Shown in pieces: positions 35,169 to 47,000 of a stretch of DNA of 64,000 nt. The stretch is from Rugalucina vietnamica. Its lineage: Eukaryota; Mollusca; Bivalvia; Lucinida; Lucinidae. The position numbers and the translations under genes were made by a program. How positions within the stretch are numbered: the first letter of the stretch is position 1; every line of letters begins with the position of its first letter. Location of the stretch: the NCBI GenBank assembly GCA_964017185.1, contig OZ024872.1:41794188-41858187 (forward strand), given 5' to 3'. The notes below the pieces were generated by a model. The model saw only the letters and a program-made list of their open reading frames with translations. It was not told where the DNA came from and made no database searches.

Positions 35169-36191
35169 ACGATTAGAAGTTCTGTTCTGTTCTATTCTGT
35201 TTTGCAGTATGAAGACGTCGATTTTTGTGAGTCATTCAACTTCCGGAAATTTTTACCGCAGTCGAATTCCGCCAAGCGAAACCATTTAATCTTACAAATA
35301 AAAATATGCTAGACTTGTGATAGTTGAAAATAAAATTATACAAGAACATACAAACGCTCGAAACTGCGTTTGAAATGCAAAACCTGTTTTTCTTTACTTT
35401 CGTTTTATCATTATTTTTCCTCTTACAAGCTGTGGTTCATTCTCTCCGTAATTGTTGCATAGCAACAGAAATCGTTCTTTGCTAGTTGGATGGCGGGAGG
35501 CAGTTGAAATGAGATATGCTTCTGAAATGCATGATAATGGTTCATTGAAACTAATTCATTCATGCTGACTTAGCCAATGTTAAGCCCTGTTTAACAGCCT
35601 GAACCGGTATGACATTACTTGGTACCGCTGATTAGCACTTCGGTGTTTAGTTGTCTCAAAGATAACTTTGTCAAGCGAAGAAGGACTCGAAATTTCACTA
35701 CCTAAATCGGTTTCCTCTATGATTATTTGGATATGCACCTTGTTTACTGCGAGTAGGTGGACATTGCACATGTTAAACATCGTCAACAAAATATTTATAG
35801 TCTCTAACATACAGAAGGTGTAAATTTAACAGATTAAAAACAATCCGAACCACCGCCACCAGTGGGTGGGGTAGCGTAAGACGACAAGTGATCGATCAAG
35901 GACCAGTGATCGATCATCCAGTGGTTCTCAAAGGATACGTGAAGTAAATCTTATGCTTACATGTACAGTTTTAATTTGTGTTTGTCGACAAAATAGCCAA
36001 TGGCTAATGTTATCCTGTTGTAAATTTGAAAGTCTTTAAATAAAGTTTCTTGTAATCTTGTAATCTTGCTTACAAACATTAATTGGAAAGGTCCTTATTT
36101 GGTTGAATGCAGTAAAATTTGAGCCGGTTTTGTTTTACATCTGTAGATTGTCCATCGCCGACATCGAAAAAAGATCCGATACGAGAAAAGC

Positions 36192-36832
36192 TAGTATCTC
36201 GCTGGCATGCGAATTTTGTCGCGGACTTTCGCACTACATTTTGTGCGAGTGTCGCACGAGTGTCGTGAGAATATTCATGTGTCGTGAGCTTGTCGCAAAC
36301 TGGTCCCGAAGGTTTTAAACATGTTTTAAAATTTTATGCGAATTTTTTAAAGTTGTTCCAAAATATTTTGCAAGAATGTCGTGCAACAGTCGTGCAAGTG
36401 TCGCGAACCTGTCGCCGCGAAATTTTGGCAAATTTACAATGCAAAATTTTTGCGACACTCGTAACAATGTCCTGCGAGTGTCTCACGATGGTTGCGCGAC
36501 AGTCTTATGAAAACATGCGAAAAACCTCACAACTATCTGGCGAGAAAATAAAACTAAGCGACATTCGTACGAATGTCGTGCAGCACTCGCACAAATGTTG
36601 TGCAACTGTCGTACGAATTAAAATGAAAATAAGCTACATTCCCGGGAAAGTCGTGCGACTATTGCATGACAGTCGCAAGATTTATTTTCAAAATAAGACC
36701 GAAATTTGCGAATTTGTCACATAAATGTCTGTTCAATGAGACAGCAACGTGAAACGGTGAAAGTTGTGTTTATATTGTCAATCTTTGTCGCGAAATAGTC
36801 TCCAGTTGTCGCATTCCAGTGAGATAGGGCTA
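36192..36832. mobile_element. Complex-TIR element with GTCGTGCGA units
   Basis: TAGTATCTCGCTGGCATGCG at the left is inverted at the right (GCATTCCAGTGAGATAGGGC). Many degenerate AGTGTCGTGCGACA units lie in both arms. The core GGTTTTAAACATGTTTTAAA is shared with the 13688-14311 element. Confidence 0.65.
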
Positions 36833-37004
36833 AACCAGTCCAAATTCAATACGCAGCAATACTGTAAACAATCGAGATAAGACAGTTCGCCAACAAGCCG
36901 CACCACCGACCCTGTATCATTTCTGATAGATTCAGAGTGATTTTTAAACAACGACAGTTAAAAGTCTTGGTTTTAAATCTGCCTATTATATAATAAATTA
37001 ATCA

Positions 37005-37240
37005 TCAGGAAAACATGTCCATGAAAAGTATACCCCCTCATACCCCACTTTTATATAGAAAAACTGGGGAATGCAGGGGCATACCTATTTTTCTTAGTTT
37101 TGCTCCCAAACATAGATTGTGGGTACTCATTAGAACCGCTTCGGTGAGGCGTTCTAATGTGTACCCACAATCTAGCAAAAATAAGAAAAATATCAAAGCT
37201 TTTCTGATGAAATTTTCAATTTTCAAAGCTGACAATTTTC
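37005..37240. mobile_element. Family B hairpin element
   Basis: CATCAGGAAAACATGTCCAT end, TATACCCCCTCATACCCCAC, and central palindrome at about 37115-37170. Confidence 0.75.
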
Positions 37241-37264
37241 TTTTCTTTTTTTTTTTTTTTTTCT

Positions 37265-37375
37265 TTTTTCTTCAAACCCGGCCACACAGATGCTTGAATG
37301 GTTAAGTGCGGTTATAAAATATCAGCGCTCTTAACCACTCGGCCTGTCGGCCACTAGGGCCACCCCCAATATTTC
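37265..37375 (-). mobile_element. tRNA-derived SINE head, reverse orientation
   Basis: Complement of a GGTTAAGAGCGCTGA-type SINE head, next to a run of T. Confidence 0.55.
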
Positions 37376-37809
37376 AAAGTTCTGGTTACACAATCAAATG
37401 CAAATATTAGTAAATCAAAAGTATGCCTGGCTTCTATGACACTTTTGCAAACATCTCTTTACCAAGGCAATTGATGCAAAACTGTTTCAAGTTTTGAAAA
37501 TAATTGGGTAATTATTTTTGTCTATCTTGTGACAAAACAAACTTAACAAACTTATTGTGAATGAAGTGAGATTGAGGCACTTTTACAAATTTATGTCTCA
37601 TGAATATTGTAAGAGTATCTTGCAAATAATCCAAATATTGCATAACATCCCAGAACTTTTACAATAGTATTGATCCCAGGAAATTGGAGGCCCCTACCAC
37701 TTGGTCAAAGAGCTTGCCTGTCTGAACTTAATTAAGTCATAAATGTTCAAGAACATCATGGATAGTGAAACTTGTTCTCTTTTTCTAAACCTACTTTTTA
37801 CGCCCTTAC

Positions 37810-37960
37810 AAGATTCTTTCAGCTCATATGAGATGGGCATATCAGTAGGCGGTGCGAAAACTGAAGTACTCTAAGACAAAATACTTTGTACACCCATAAG
37901 CACACTACCCAAGGCAAAGGGGGCTTGAACCCACATACACTGGACACAGTGGTGAGACAA
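37810..37960 (-). mobile_element. tRNA-derived SINE, reverse orientation
   Basis: GGGGGCTTGAACCCACATAC is an inverted B box; TCAGCTCATATGAGATGGGC is the inverted SINE body. Confidence 0.55.
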
Positions 37961-38074
37961 AGGAATGATTATGAGCAGTGTAAATGGAAAAAAAAAGTTG
38001 ACAAGATGAATATGAACCACTTTTCATATGAAATTGTTCTGCCAATACTCTATTGTCTGACACTATGGTCAATT

Positions 38075-38475
38075 TCATTTGAGGTGGCTCTGTGTTTCTT
38101 AATCACTCGATCATTTCACCGCTGTGTCTGGTGTGGGTTCGAGTCCCGCTCTGGCCACATGTGAGACAAGCCAAGTTCTGCTTGCGGGTGTGCCAGATGG
38201 TTTTTCTCGCGGTTCTCCCGTTTTCGCCCCACCTATTATTTCAGTCTCATATGAGCTGAAATCATGCGCGGATCCAGAGGGGGGGACCGGGGGTCCGGAC
38301 CCCCCCTGGAATTTGAAAATTTTACATAAAAAAAGGTAATTTCGGGATTTTTGGGGGGTTGGACCCCCCCTCGTCTGTGACCAAAAATTACCATTTTCGT
38401 TGGACCCCCTCTCATGAAAATTTCTGGATCCGCGCATGGAAATAATCTTGAAAGGGACGTTAAACTGAATTAGAA
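38075..38475 (+). mobile_element. tRNA-derived SINE interrupted by a CATGCGCGG element
   Basis: B box GGGTTCGAGTCCCGC, body AAGCCAAGTTCTGCTTGCGG, tail GACGTTAAACTGAATTAG plus a run of A. Interrupted at 38263-38439. The intact copy at 23503 gives the empty site. Confidence 0.8.
38263..38439. mobile_element. CATGCGCGG TIR element, copy 2, nested in a SINE
   Basis: TIRs CATGCGCGGATCCAGA and TCTGGATCCGCGCATG. AAAT at 38259-38262 and 38440-38443. Removing the element plus one AAAT restores the SINE consensus CTGAAATAATCTT. Confidence 0.85.
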
Positions 38476-38639
38476 AAAAAAAAAAAAAACACTTTCATTT
38501 GAATAAGTTTTACTGTTTCTTTGAACTGTATACATGCACTGTTTTATTTTCAGGTAAAAAACGAGCAGTGTGGTCATGAATCCATGGTCATTGAGGTGTT
38601 CTAAATTAGCCTTGGGTAAGACAAATAAAGTTTCTGTCT

Positions 38640-38780
38640 TTCTTGCAAATACTTATTCAGGGTGTCCATGGTCAGGGAAAAAGTCAGAGAGAAATCACTT
38701 TTTTCAAAGCCAAGGAATTGTCAGGGATTTTTGACATCAGTCAGGGAATTTTTCAGTTTAAGCCAAAATCAGGAAATTTT
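38640..38780. repeat. GTCAGGGA-rich dispersed repeat
   Basis: GGTGTCCATGGTCAGGGAAA followed by several GTCAGGGA units. A related inverted block (CATGATAATTCCATGA, TTTTCCATG) lies at 47125-47420. Confidence 0.45.
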
Positions 38781-39310
38781 GAAAAACAGGTTTATAAAAT
38801 GCCAAACTACAATGAACACAAACATTCTTTCACCTGTTGCTTGTCCTAATGAACACAAAACTGAAGTAAAGTAACTAGGATAAGCAAACTTGATGTAGAA
38901 ATTCAATATGTAGATCATAATAAGTTGATATTATTATTTTCAGCAACTGTAGATATTCATGGTGCTGTCCTGGACTGTGACCTTTGGACCAGGAGGGGCA
39001 TTAATTTCTGTTATTGTACAAGTCATAATTTCATAGGTAAGTGCTCCTCAAGTTATATGACCCAAGATTTACTCTTTCCCTAAACCCTCCTCTGGAAACC
39101 ACCATAACATTTTTTCAGAGTAGAATAAAATTTAGTGATTGACATGCATAAAATTTGCTTTCCAAATGTTTTGACATGCAAAAGTTTTCAAACTGTGTTC
39201 ACAAATTAATTTTATTTCCAAAAATATTCTTGAATTAAGCTCCATCCTGAAAATTAGATGGAATGTTTCTCACAACAGAAGTCCTGTGCTGAAATAATTG
39301 ATTTTTATCG

Positions 39311-40330
39311 TACCTGCTTATAGCAGGGTGCGATATAGGAGTCCAAATTTCCGTCTGTCTGTCCATCCATCCGTCCGTTCGTTCGTCCGTCCGTCAACAT
39401 TTACGTTGAAGTTTGGTTTTCTCTACATTAGTGAGAGCTAGGAACGTAAAACCTTGCAAAGTAATTATCCTTGACATACCCTTCAAGCACGCACCTTGAC
39501 CCGATGCCCTTGACCTATATTTTACGGTCCATTGACTTTGTTCATTTTTATGTCGAAGTTTGGTTTTCTCTGCATCAGTGATACCTGCGAGTGTGAAACC
39601 TTGCAAAGTAATTGTCCTTGACATACCCTTTGACATACCCTTCAAGCATGCACCTTGACCCGGTGCCCTTGACCTTTATTTTACGGTCCATTGACTTTGT
39701 TAATTTTTACATCGAAGTTTGGTTTTCTCTGCATCAGTGATACCTGCGAGTGTGAAACCTTGCATAGTAATTGTCCTTGACATACCCTTCAAGCACGCCC
39801 CTTGACCCAGTGCCCTTGACCTATATTTCAAGGTCCACTGCCTTTGTTCATTTTTATGTCGAAGTTTGATTTTCTCTGCATCAGTGATAGCTGCTAGTGT
39901 GAAACCTTGCATAGTAATTGTCCTTGACATACCCTTCAAGCATGCACCTTGACCCGCTGACCTTGACCTATATTTCATGGTCCATTGACTTGTTAATTTT
40001 TATGTCAAACTTTGGTTTTCTCTGCACCTGTGATAGCTGCGAGTGTGTAACCTTACACAGTAATTGTCCTTGACATACCCGTCAAGCATGCACCTTGACC
40101 CGCTGACCTTGACCTATATTTCATGGTCCATTGACTTGTTAATTTTTATGTCAAACTGTGGTTTTCTCTGCACCTGTGATAGCTGTGAGTGTGAAATCTT
40201 GCATAGTAAATGTCCTTGACATACCCTTTCAGAACATACCTTGACCTGGTCCCCTCGACCTATATTTCAGGTTTTTAGTTATTTTGCCCAGTGCAGGTGC
40301 GATATCGACCTCCGCGGTGTTCTTGTTAAA
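39311..40330. repeat. Element with about six 147-bp tandem units
   Basis: Starts CGTACCTGCTTATAGCAGGG with GTCCGTCCGT units. The unit GAAGTTTGGTTTTCTCTGCA recurs at about 39408, 39555, 39713, 39860, 40006 and 40152. Each unit carries ACCTTGACCC and CCTTGACCTATATTT. The end AGGTGCGATATCGACCTCCG relates to the start. Confidence 0.8.
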
Positions 40331-41718
40331 TTTTTGAAGTACCTCCCACCAGTGCATGTAAAATGCAAGGTTAACACTGCTATTCAGTACTATAATGTTA
40401 TGATTTTGTCAACTGATTTTCAAAATTTGTGTTGAACTTTTTAGGGATCGAGGAATGCATGGGAAAACAATATCAGATACATTTTTGAACTAGGTGAATA
40501 GCTAAAAAGGTAGGTTTTAAGAATGCTTGGTTGAAGTACAGTATGGTTATTCATGAAGATTTGGTCATGAAGATACTTCTTTCCTCATATTCTGCTTCCC
40601 CTGATCCAAGAACAGATCTCAGTAAAATATACTGGTAAAGCCCTGTATATCCGTGATGCAACCAAATTTCTTAAGCACAGATTGATGCAACATTCCATCA
40701 TGACAAAATGGAGTGTAGTGTTTGGAAGCCAGATTGATTTGAGTGCAACTTACCGTGAGGCATATACCTACAGAGAGACAATGACCTCTTTGCTGTAGGT
40801 TGAATCCCAATGGATCATTTAGCTTCCAATCACTGGACTGCATGTCATGTGTCTTGAAATGCTGCATCAGTCTGCACTGTAAGAATCACAGGTATACAGG
40901 ATGGTAATAACTGCCTCAGATTGATTTGTATATATCTGACCATCCTAATAACACAGCAATTGTCTGCGAATGTAAAACATTAAGTCAAGCAAATATGCAT
41001 CTAATAAATGTGTACTTATACATCTATGATTTAAAACTTAATCATAAGTATAAAGTTTTGGAATATCCATCTTAATTGCTAAAATATGAAATCTTTTACA
41101 GAATTAATTGTTATGAATATAGATTGAATTTATAGGCACTTTTCTCTTATAGAAGTTGATGCATTTTCCTTGATAAGGTTTCATGTAATTTATTAGAGGT
41201 GTTTAAATCTGTTTCAGATTTATTTACGGTTTGATCTTTTAAGTGGGAATACAGTATTGACCAGTGTCAAATGCATCACTGACCATGGAAACTGGAACAT
41301 TGTTAACACATTACCAGAGAAATTTATGCCCAGTCAGCATAAACATTATGGACTGATTTAGATTCAATTCTGAGACTCCCCATCTTGCCAGCAAGTTCAT
41401 TCATTCAGGATTCTGTCTTGTCAAAGCGCAATTACTACAGTTGAATCATCAAACTACTTTACTGTTTTTCAAATATTCTTAGTAAAAGTTAGCAAATACC
41501 ATCTTCTTTTTCATGTGAAAGTTGTCTGTTTTAGCTTAAGAAAATGCACTTTATTTATTAAATTGACAGACCTGTGAAGCTGTCACTTAAATATTAAAAC
41601 TTAACTTCAAGAATCTTAGTTTGAAAAGTGAGACATTAGAACTGAAAAATGCTTGGCAACATTTTCCATATAGGAGTTCTGTTAAATAAAATATTTCAGA
41701 AATGTAATAGACTATTAA
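40331..41718. other. Non-coding, nothing recognised
   Basis: AT-rich unique-looking DNA without splice-consistent coding exons. Confidence 0.35.
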
Positions 41719-41950
41719 ATGAGCCATGACACCAGAAAATTGGTCTTCAGAGTTTCCGACCAGGTCTTACACAAACCGGTCTGTTGAGTCACAGGAAAAG
41801 GAAAGAAGCTAGAAAGTTTAAGTAGAAAAGGGATTGTACTATATGTGTAGCGAAAACAAGGGCGCTAATCAGATGTACAGTTACTACTCAGCTGATCTGC
41901 GGCTTTGTTTTCACATTTGCAAATATCCTGTTTTTCTCATGTGGCTCAAA
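41719..41950. mobile_element. Family A MITE
   Basis: TGAGCCATGACACCAGAAAA to TTTTTCTCATGTGGCTCA. Confidence 0.8.
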
Positions 41951-42761
41951 TTATAAATGTTACATTTTAAAAGAATAAATTCTACACACCCATATACTTG
42001 CTGTGTTTATATACAGTTTGTACATGTGACTCTATGCCAGATATGTAACCCAAAATCATTTCCATTATGTTGACATACATGTACTTGTACATGTAGCTTA
42101 GCTCGATAGAAAGGTTGTAGTTCAAATCCTGCTTCTAAGACATAAGTACTAGGATGTGTTGTTGAACAACGCTTTTGTAACCATCAAGTATCCAAAAAAT
42201 GTGGCCTGTCTTGTAATAATGAAAAATGGTTGACTGTACTGTTCAGCCTGAATGCAAACAAAACTAAAACATGGCTTCTGTGAACACTGATGACGAATTT
42301 AAAATGGGAAGTAAAATAAATGGGAGGCCTGGTGGCGTATAGGCTCAATTTGCAACTTTTTAAGAGATCTATAAGTGTCTTGGAACAGAAAAGCTATAGA
42401 ATTGCAGACTGGTTATTTAATAATACATTTATTGATGCCTTGTTGAAAACTTCTGGTGCATATGGTGCATATCCGTAATCTGGTCATGTAAACCAGTTTG
42501 AAAGTCCATTTTGCATACAGTTAATGATGAGAGCCATACGTTTTTGTAAGTAAAGGTATCTAAGTTATGTTTACAAAAGGAAATTTGATGCTCAGATATG
42601 ACCATTGTCCAAAGTTGTTCATTTGGTTAAGCAACAAAACAAACTAATGTACACACAAAAATCATGAATTCAAGCGTGCGGTATCCTGATAGATTGGTTG
42701 GTTGCCCATTAGGTGTGCCTATTTCATATTATGTTTAATAGCTTGATACCGGTATGACATC
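41951..42761. other. 3' flank of CENP-E
   Basis: No repeat family recognised beyond a possible SINE fragment at 42095-42140 (GTTCAAATCC). TTTATT near 42428 would read AATAAA on the minus strand, about 330 nt after the stop; a weak poly(A) candidate. Confidence 0.35.
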
Positions 42762-43987
42762 CTACTGTGATTTACAATTGTCAACTTTTTCGTTCAAGTC
42801 CTCCCCGTCGACAATAAATTTATTGTCTGGTTTCTTCGGTTCAAGGTCTGGAATTTCAAACTTCAGCTTGGATATGTGTTTCGCCGGTGGATCTGGTCGG
42901 AATATACATTCTCCTGAGCTGTCTGCCTTTGGTTGAACACCTGCAATTATAATGAGCCTTAGCACAAGAAAACCAACAATATGAGTTTCCAACCAGATCT
43001 GACACATACCAGCCAGTAGTCACAGAAACAGGCTAGAACCTGAAATTTTGGATTTAAGAAGAGGGATTGTACTGAGTAGCGAAAACAAAGACGCTGATCA
43101 GCCATGCAGTTACTGCACACTGCATAGCTGATCTGTATCTTTGTTTTCGCCTTTGCATGCTGCTGATTTTCTTATGCGGTGGCTCAATTAGTCATAAACC
43201 CAAACTGTATAGATTTCACAAAATAAAACAAACATAAGATTGACTTTCACAGTGGAAATACTGACATTTATAAGCCACGTTTTGATAACCATAAAACTTG
43301 ACAGTCGCCAAAAGAAAAGTAGATAAAAGGTACCTTCTAATGCATGTCTTGGCTCGGAGTTCTGAGATGCCTTCTCTTCTAGTTTCTTCTTAAGTGAAGC
43401 AGCCCTGAAAAAATACAAAAAAAAGTATAGTAACAATACTTATCTGCGGTAATGAATAGTCCAACAGACAATATTCGCAAATTTGGTGCCTCGTGAATTC
43501 AAGATTATCGTTAATAAAGAATCTATTTAAGCCACAATTGTCAAAGATAATTTCTTTACATTATTCAGATTGTACAATTCCTCTTAAACTTAAATCCAAA
43601 ATTCGAAGCCTCTAGCCTGCTTCTGTGATGGTACAGGCTGGTTTGTGTCAGACCTGGTGACGAACCAAAATTGTTTGTTTCCTCTTGCGAAGGCTCATAT
43701 TTACTTTTCTAGCTGATCTTTCAATGTCATATTCTCCTTTTCCAATCCCTCCAACTTTTCTAGCCTGGCCTTCTGCTTTTCAATTTTTTCTGCCTGTTTT
43801 TGGTTCTCTTTCTTCAGCCGCTTGTTTTCTGTCTCCGTGACGACGACCTTGAAATGGTCGATAATGCCCCCACTGCTGCTACTCCCGCAGCCGGAGACGT
43901 CAGGCATGCTACTGTTGGACACATCGGCCTTTGATTTCTTGGTCGAGGACCCAGCGCCACCGCTGAAGTCTAGCTGACCAACTGGCA
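42762..43987 (-). CDS. CENPE: CENP-E C-terminal tail exons
   Basis: Three exons: 43987-43705, 43404-43334 and 42940-42762. The first has a Ser/Gly-rich segment (GCGSSSSGG) followed by a short coiled coil (NKRLKKENQKQAEKIEKQKA). The last is a non-coiled tail (FRPDPPAKHISKLKFEIPDL) ending NEKVDNCKSQ and TAG. CKSQ fits CaaX with Gln last, which favours farnesylation. The introns are 300 and 393 bp and each contains a family A MITE close to a splice site. Confidence 0.85.
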
Positions 43988-44033
43988 CTGTGAAGTAAAG
44001 ACAAAATTTATAGAAACAAATTATCTTTTACGC

Positions 44034-44067
<34 letters not shown>

Positions 44068-47000
44068 TGTTCGTTTCACTTTCAGTTTTTATAGTGGTTT
44101 GTTCTTTTCATGTTGTTCTTTTCATGTTTTATGTCCCACTTAACAACAAAGGTCATACTGAGATGGAACCTTGGTCGTCTCAACTCAGCTGAGCATGAAA
44201 TTAAAATTGCTCAGAAACACTTATTCAACCAAAAGTTTCAATATTTGTACACAAAGCTAGTCATTAATTCTGCTGATAAATGTTAATTGATAGTGTTGCA
44301 TATATTAGCTGCCAGACCAGAAAAGCAGATTTTTACATATGCCAAAACAAAGACGCAGACCAGCGGTGCAGATACTGCACAGCTGATCAGCATCCCATGT
44401 TTCTGTTACAGGCATCATACAATCCCTCTTCTTCTTAAATCGGAAGTTTCAAGATTTTAGCCATCTTTTGTGGCTGCACAGGTGGGTTCGTGTCAGGCAT
44501 GGTTGGAAACCCTGTGTCGGGACTCATATATTAACTCATATAAGCCTGGTGTCCTGTTTATGGGACATAGGCAAACAGTATAGCCCTAGATGTGACGCCC
44601 CAGAATATGGTGTCCCATCTGGGGCTATTCTGTTTGCATATAGAAATTTTATCAAAAAATGAGATAAAAATTTAAAATCACTCCTTATGCCCCTTAAAAT
44701 GAAAGTGGACTTGTTCAAATATTAATGATGGGTAAATCCATTCGACAAATAAGAGCTGTCGCAGGACAGCGTAGCTCGCCTGACTTGTGCTTTGCCACTA
44801 CATCTGTTAAAATCTATGACCCATGACCATGACCTCAAGGTCACCCAGGGTGGGTCATGATGGTACTGCGTACAACTTCAGACTAATTTCTAGCAACATG
44901 CAAAGTATCAACTTGATCCATCAATATGGTCAAGAGATATAGACTTACAAAAACATTAACCTAAAACTTAAACACAAAATTTCCAAGTCCATGACCTTGA
45001 CCTCAAGGTCACCCAGGGTGGGTCATTATGGTACTGCGTAAAACTTCAGACCAATATCTAGCAACATGCAAAGTATCAACTCAATCCATCAATATGGTCA
45101 AGAGATATAGACTTACAAAAACATTAACCAAAAACTTAAACACAAAATTTCTAAGTCCGTGACCTTGACCTCAAGGTCACCCAGGGTGGGTCATGATGGT
45201 ACTGCGTAAAACTTCAGACCAATATCTAGCAACATGCAAAGTATCAACTCAATCCATCAATATGGTCAAGAGATATAGACTTACAAAAACATTAACCAAA
45301 AACTTAAACACAAAATTTCTAAGTCCGTGACCTTGACCTCAAGGTCACCCAGGGTGGGTCATGATGGTACTGCGTAAAACTTCAGACCAATATCTAGCAA
45401 CATGCAAAGTATCAACTTGATCCATCAACATGGTCAAGAGATATAGACTTTTAAAAAAACTTTAACCGAAAGTGTGACGCGGACGCGGACGTGGACGCGG
45501 ACGCACACGTAAACGCGCACGACCGAGGTGACTACAATAGCTCTATGCACTTCGTGCAGGCGAGCTAAAAAGGGTTAATCATAGTAATACTAACATGTGG
45601 TATCCAAAGACTGAAGGCGTCTAATTTCATTCTTCAAGCTGGCCACATATCTCTCCTGCCTTTGTTCAAAATCTTGAAAATCTTTCGCTCTGAAACAGTT
45701 ACAAGATATGTTATAAAAGTCGATTTCATATTATCATACAATTCCCCAGTTTCAAAAAGTATTCTCTTTATTTCATCCTTCTCACTATGAAAAGAAAAAC
45801 TTCCTTCAGGCTTTGTTATCAATGAGGCTATTCTTGTGTCAGAGTACCCACAGACTTAAACTCCCCGCATACAAAATGCTGGTTTTCTGTCAGCATGACT
45901 CCAATTTTGTCAATGTGGCTACCACAAAAAACGCAAAAAGATTTGTTTTTCTCATGATGCAGTTCATTTTACAGTTACCTTTTCTGTATGCAATCTTCAC
46001 TTTCCTTCAGCTTTCTTTTGAGGATGTTCATTTCCAGCCTAAAGTCACAATTGTGGCTTCCTTCTATGAAACCTAGTCCGTTCCCAGGTCCTGCAAAACA
46101 GTTTAGTGATTAAATAATATAGGGATCAAACATGGTTTTCTGCTGGGCCCCCGAGGCAGGCGTTGAAACCCAAGCCTAAAAGGCGAGGGTTTCAACCCTC
46201 CCGGGGTGCCCAGCAGATGTTAATGCATTGGAAAGAACATGTTTGATTGTTATTATTGCATTATCAAACTATTTCATGCGAAAATTTGGAGAAATTTTCT
46301 AGATTTTGCAAAAAATCATGAACATTAAATGGCACGTAAAAATAATGTTAGCTAACGATGTTTTAAAAATGCTGCTTTCTGGGCAAACTTCAGCGTCATC
46401 ATGACGTCACAATATAATGTTAAATCAAATACATGTTAAGCGATGACGTCAACTAGTGTGAAAGGCCCTGTAACAAGCATAAGTAAAAGCCAAGTATTAA
46501 CAGCATGCGCTCTCAAGAATTGATACGGCTTTTATTTCATTAATATATGGCTGTTAATATGTGTGACACAGGTATTTATGCAATTATTTGGTATTAAACA
46601 TGAAACATGCCTAGTGCTTTACAATTTTCTGACCAGATGCCAGTTCATAAGCCTGTTAAGTACATCAACTAGATACATACCTGTAGAGGTCTTGGCATTC
46701 TTCTCCAGGTCACTGATTTTCTTTTGCAGCTCTTCTTTCACTTTTTCGACATCTGTCAGCCTCGTTTCCAACCGTTTTGATTTTGCTTTCTCGTCTTCAA
46801 GTTCAGTGTTCAATATATTTGCGTCATCATCAGCTTTCTTGTACAGCTCATTCAATTCTTTATACGCTTTGGAATTTCTGACCTCTACTTGCACACGCTG
46901 AAAATTAAAAGAGTCTTTAAAAAAGATTCAGACAAAAGCAGATAATTCACTGACCTCACTTTAACATCAGAGACATATGAATGTGTAAGCTATTTTCGGG

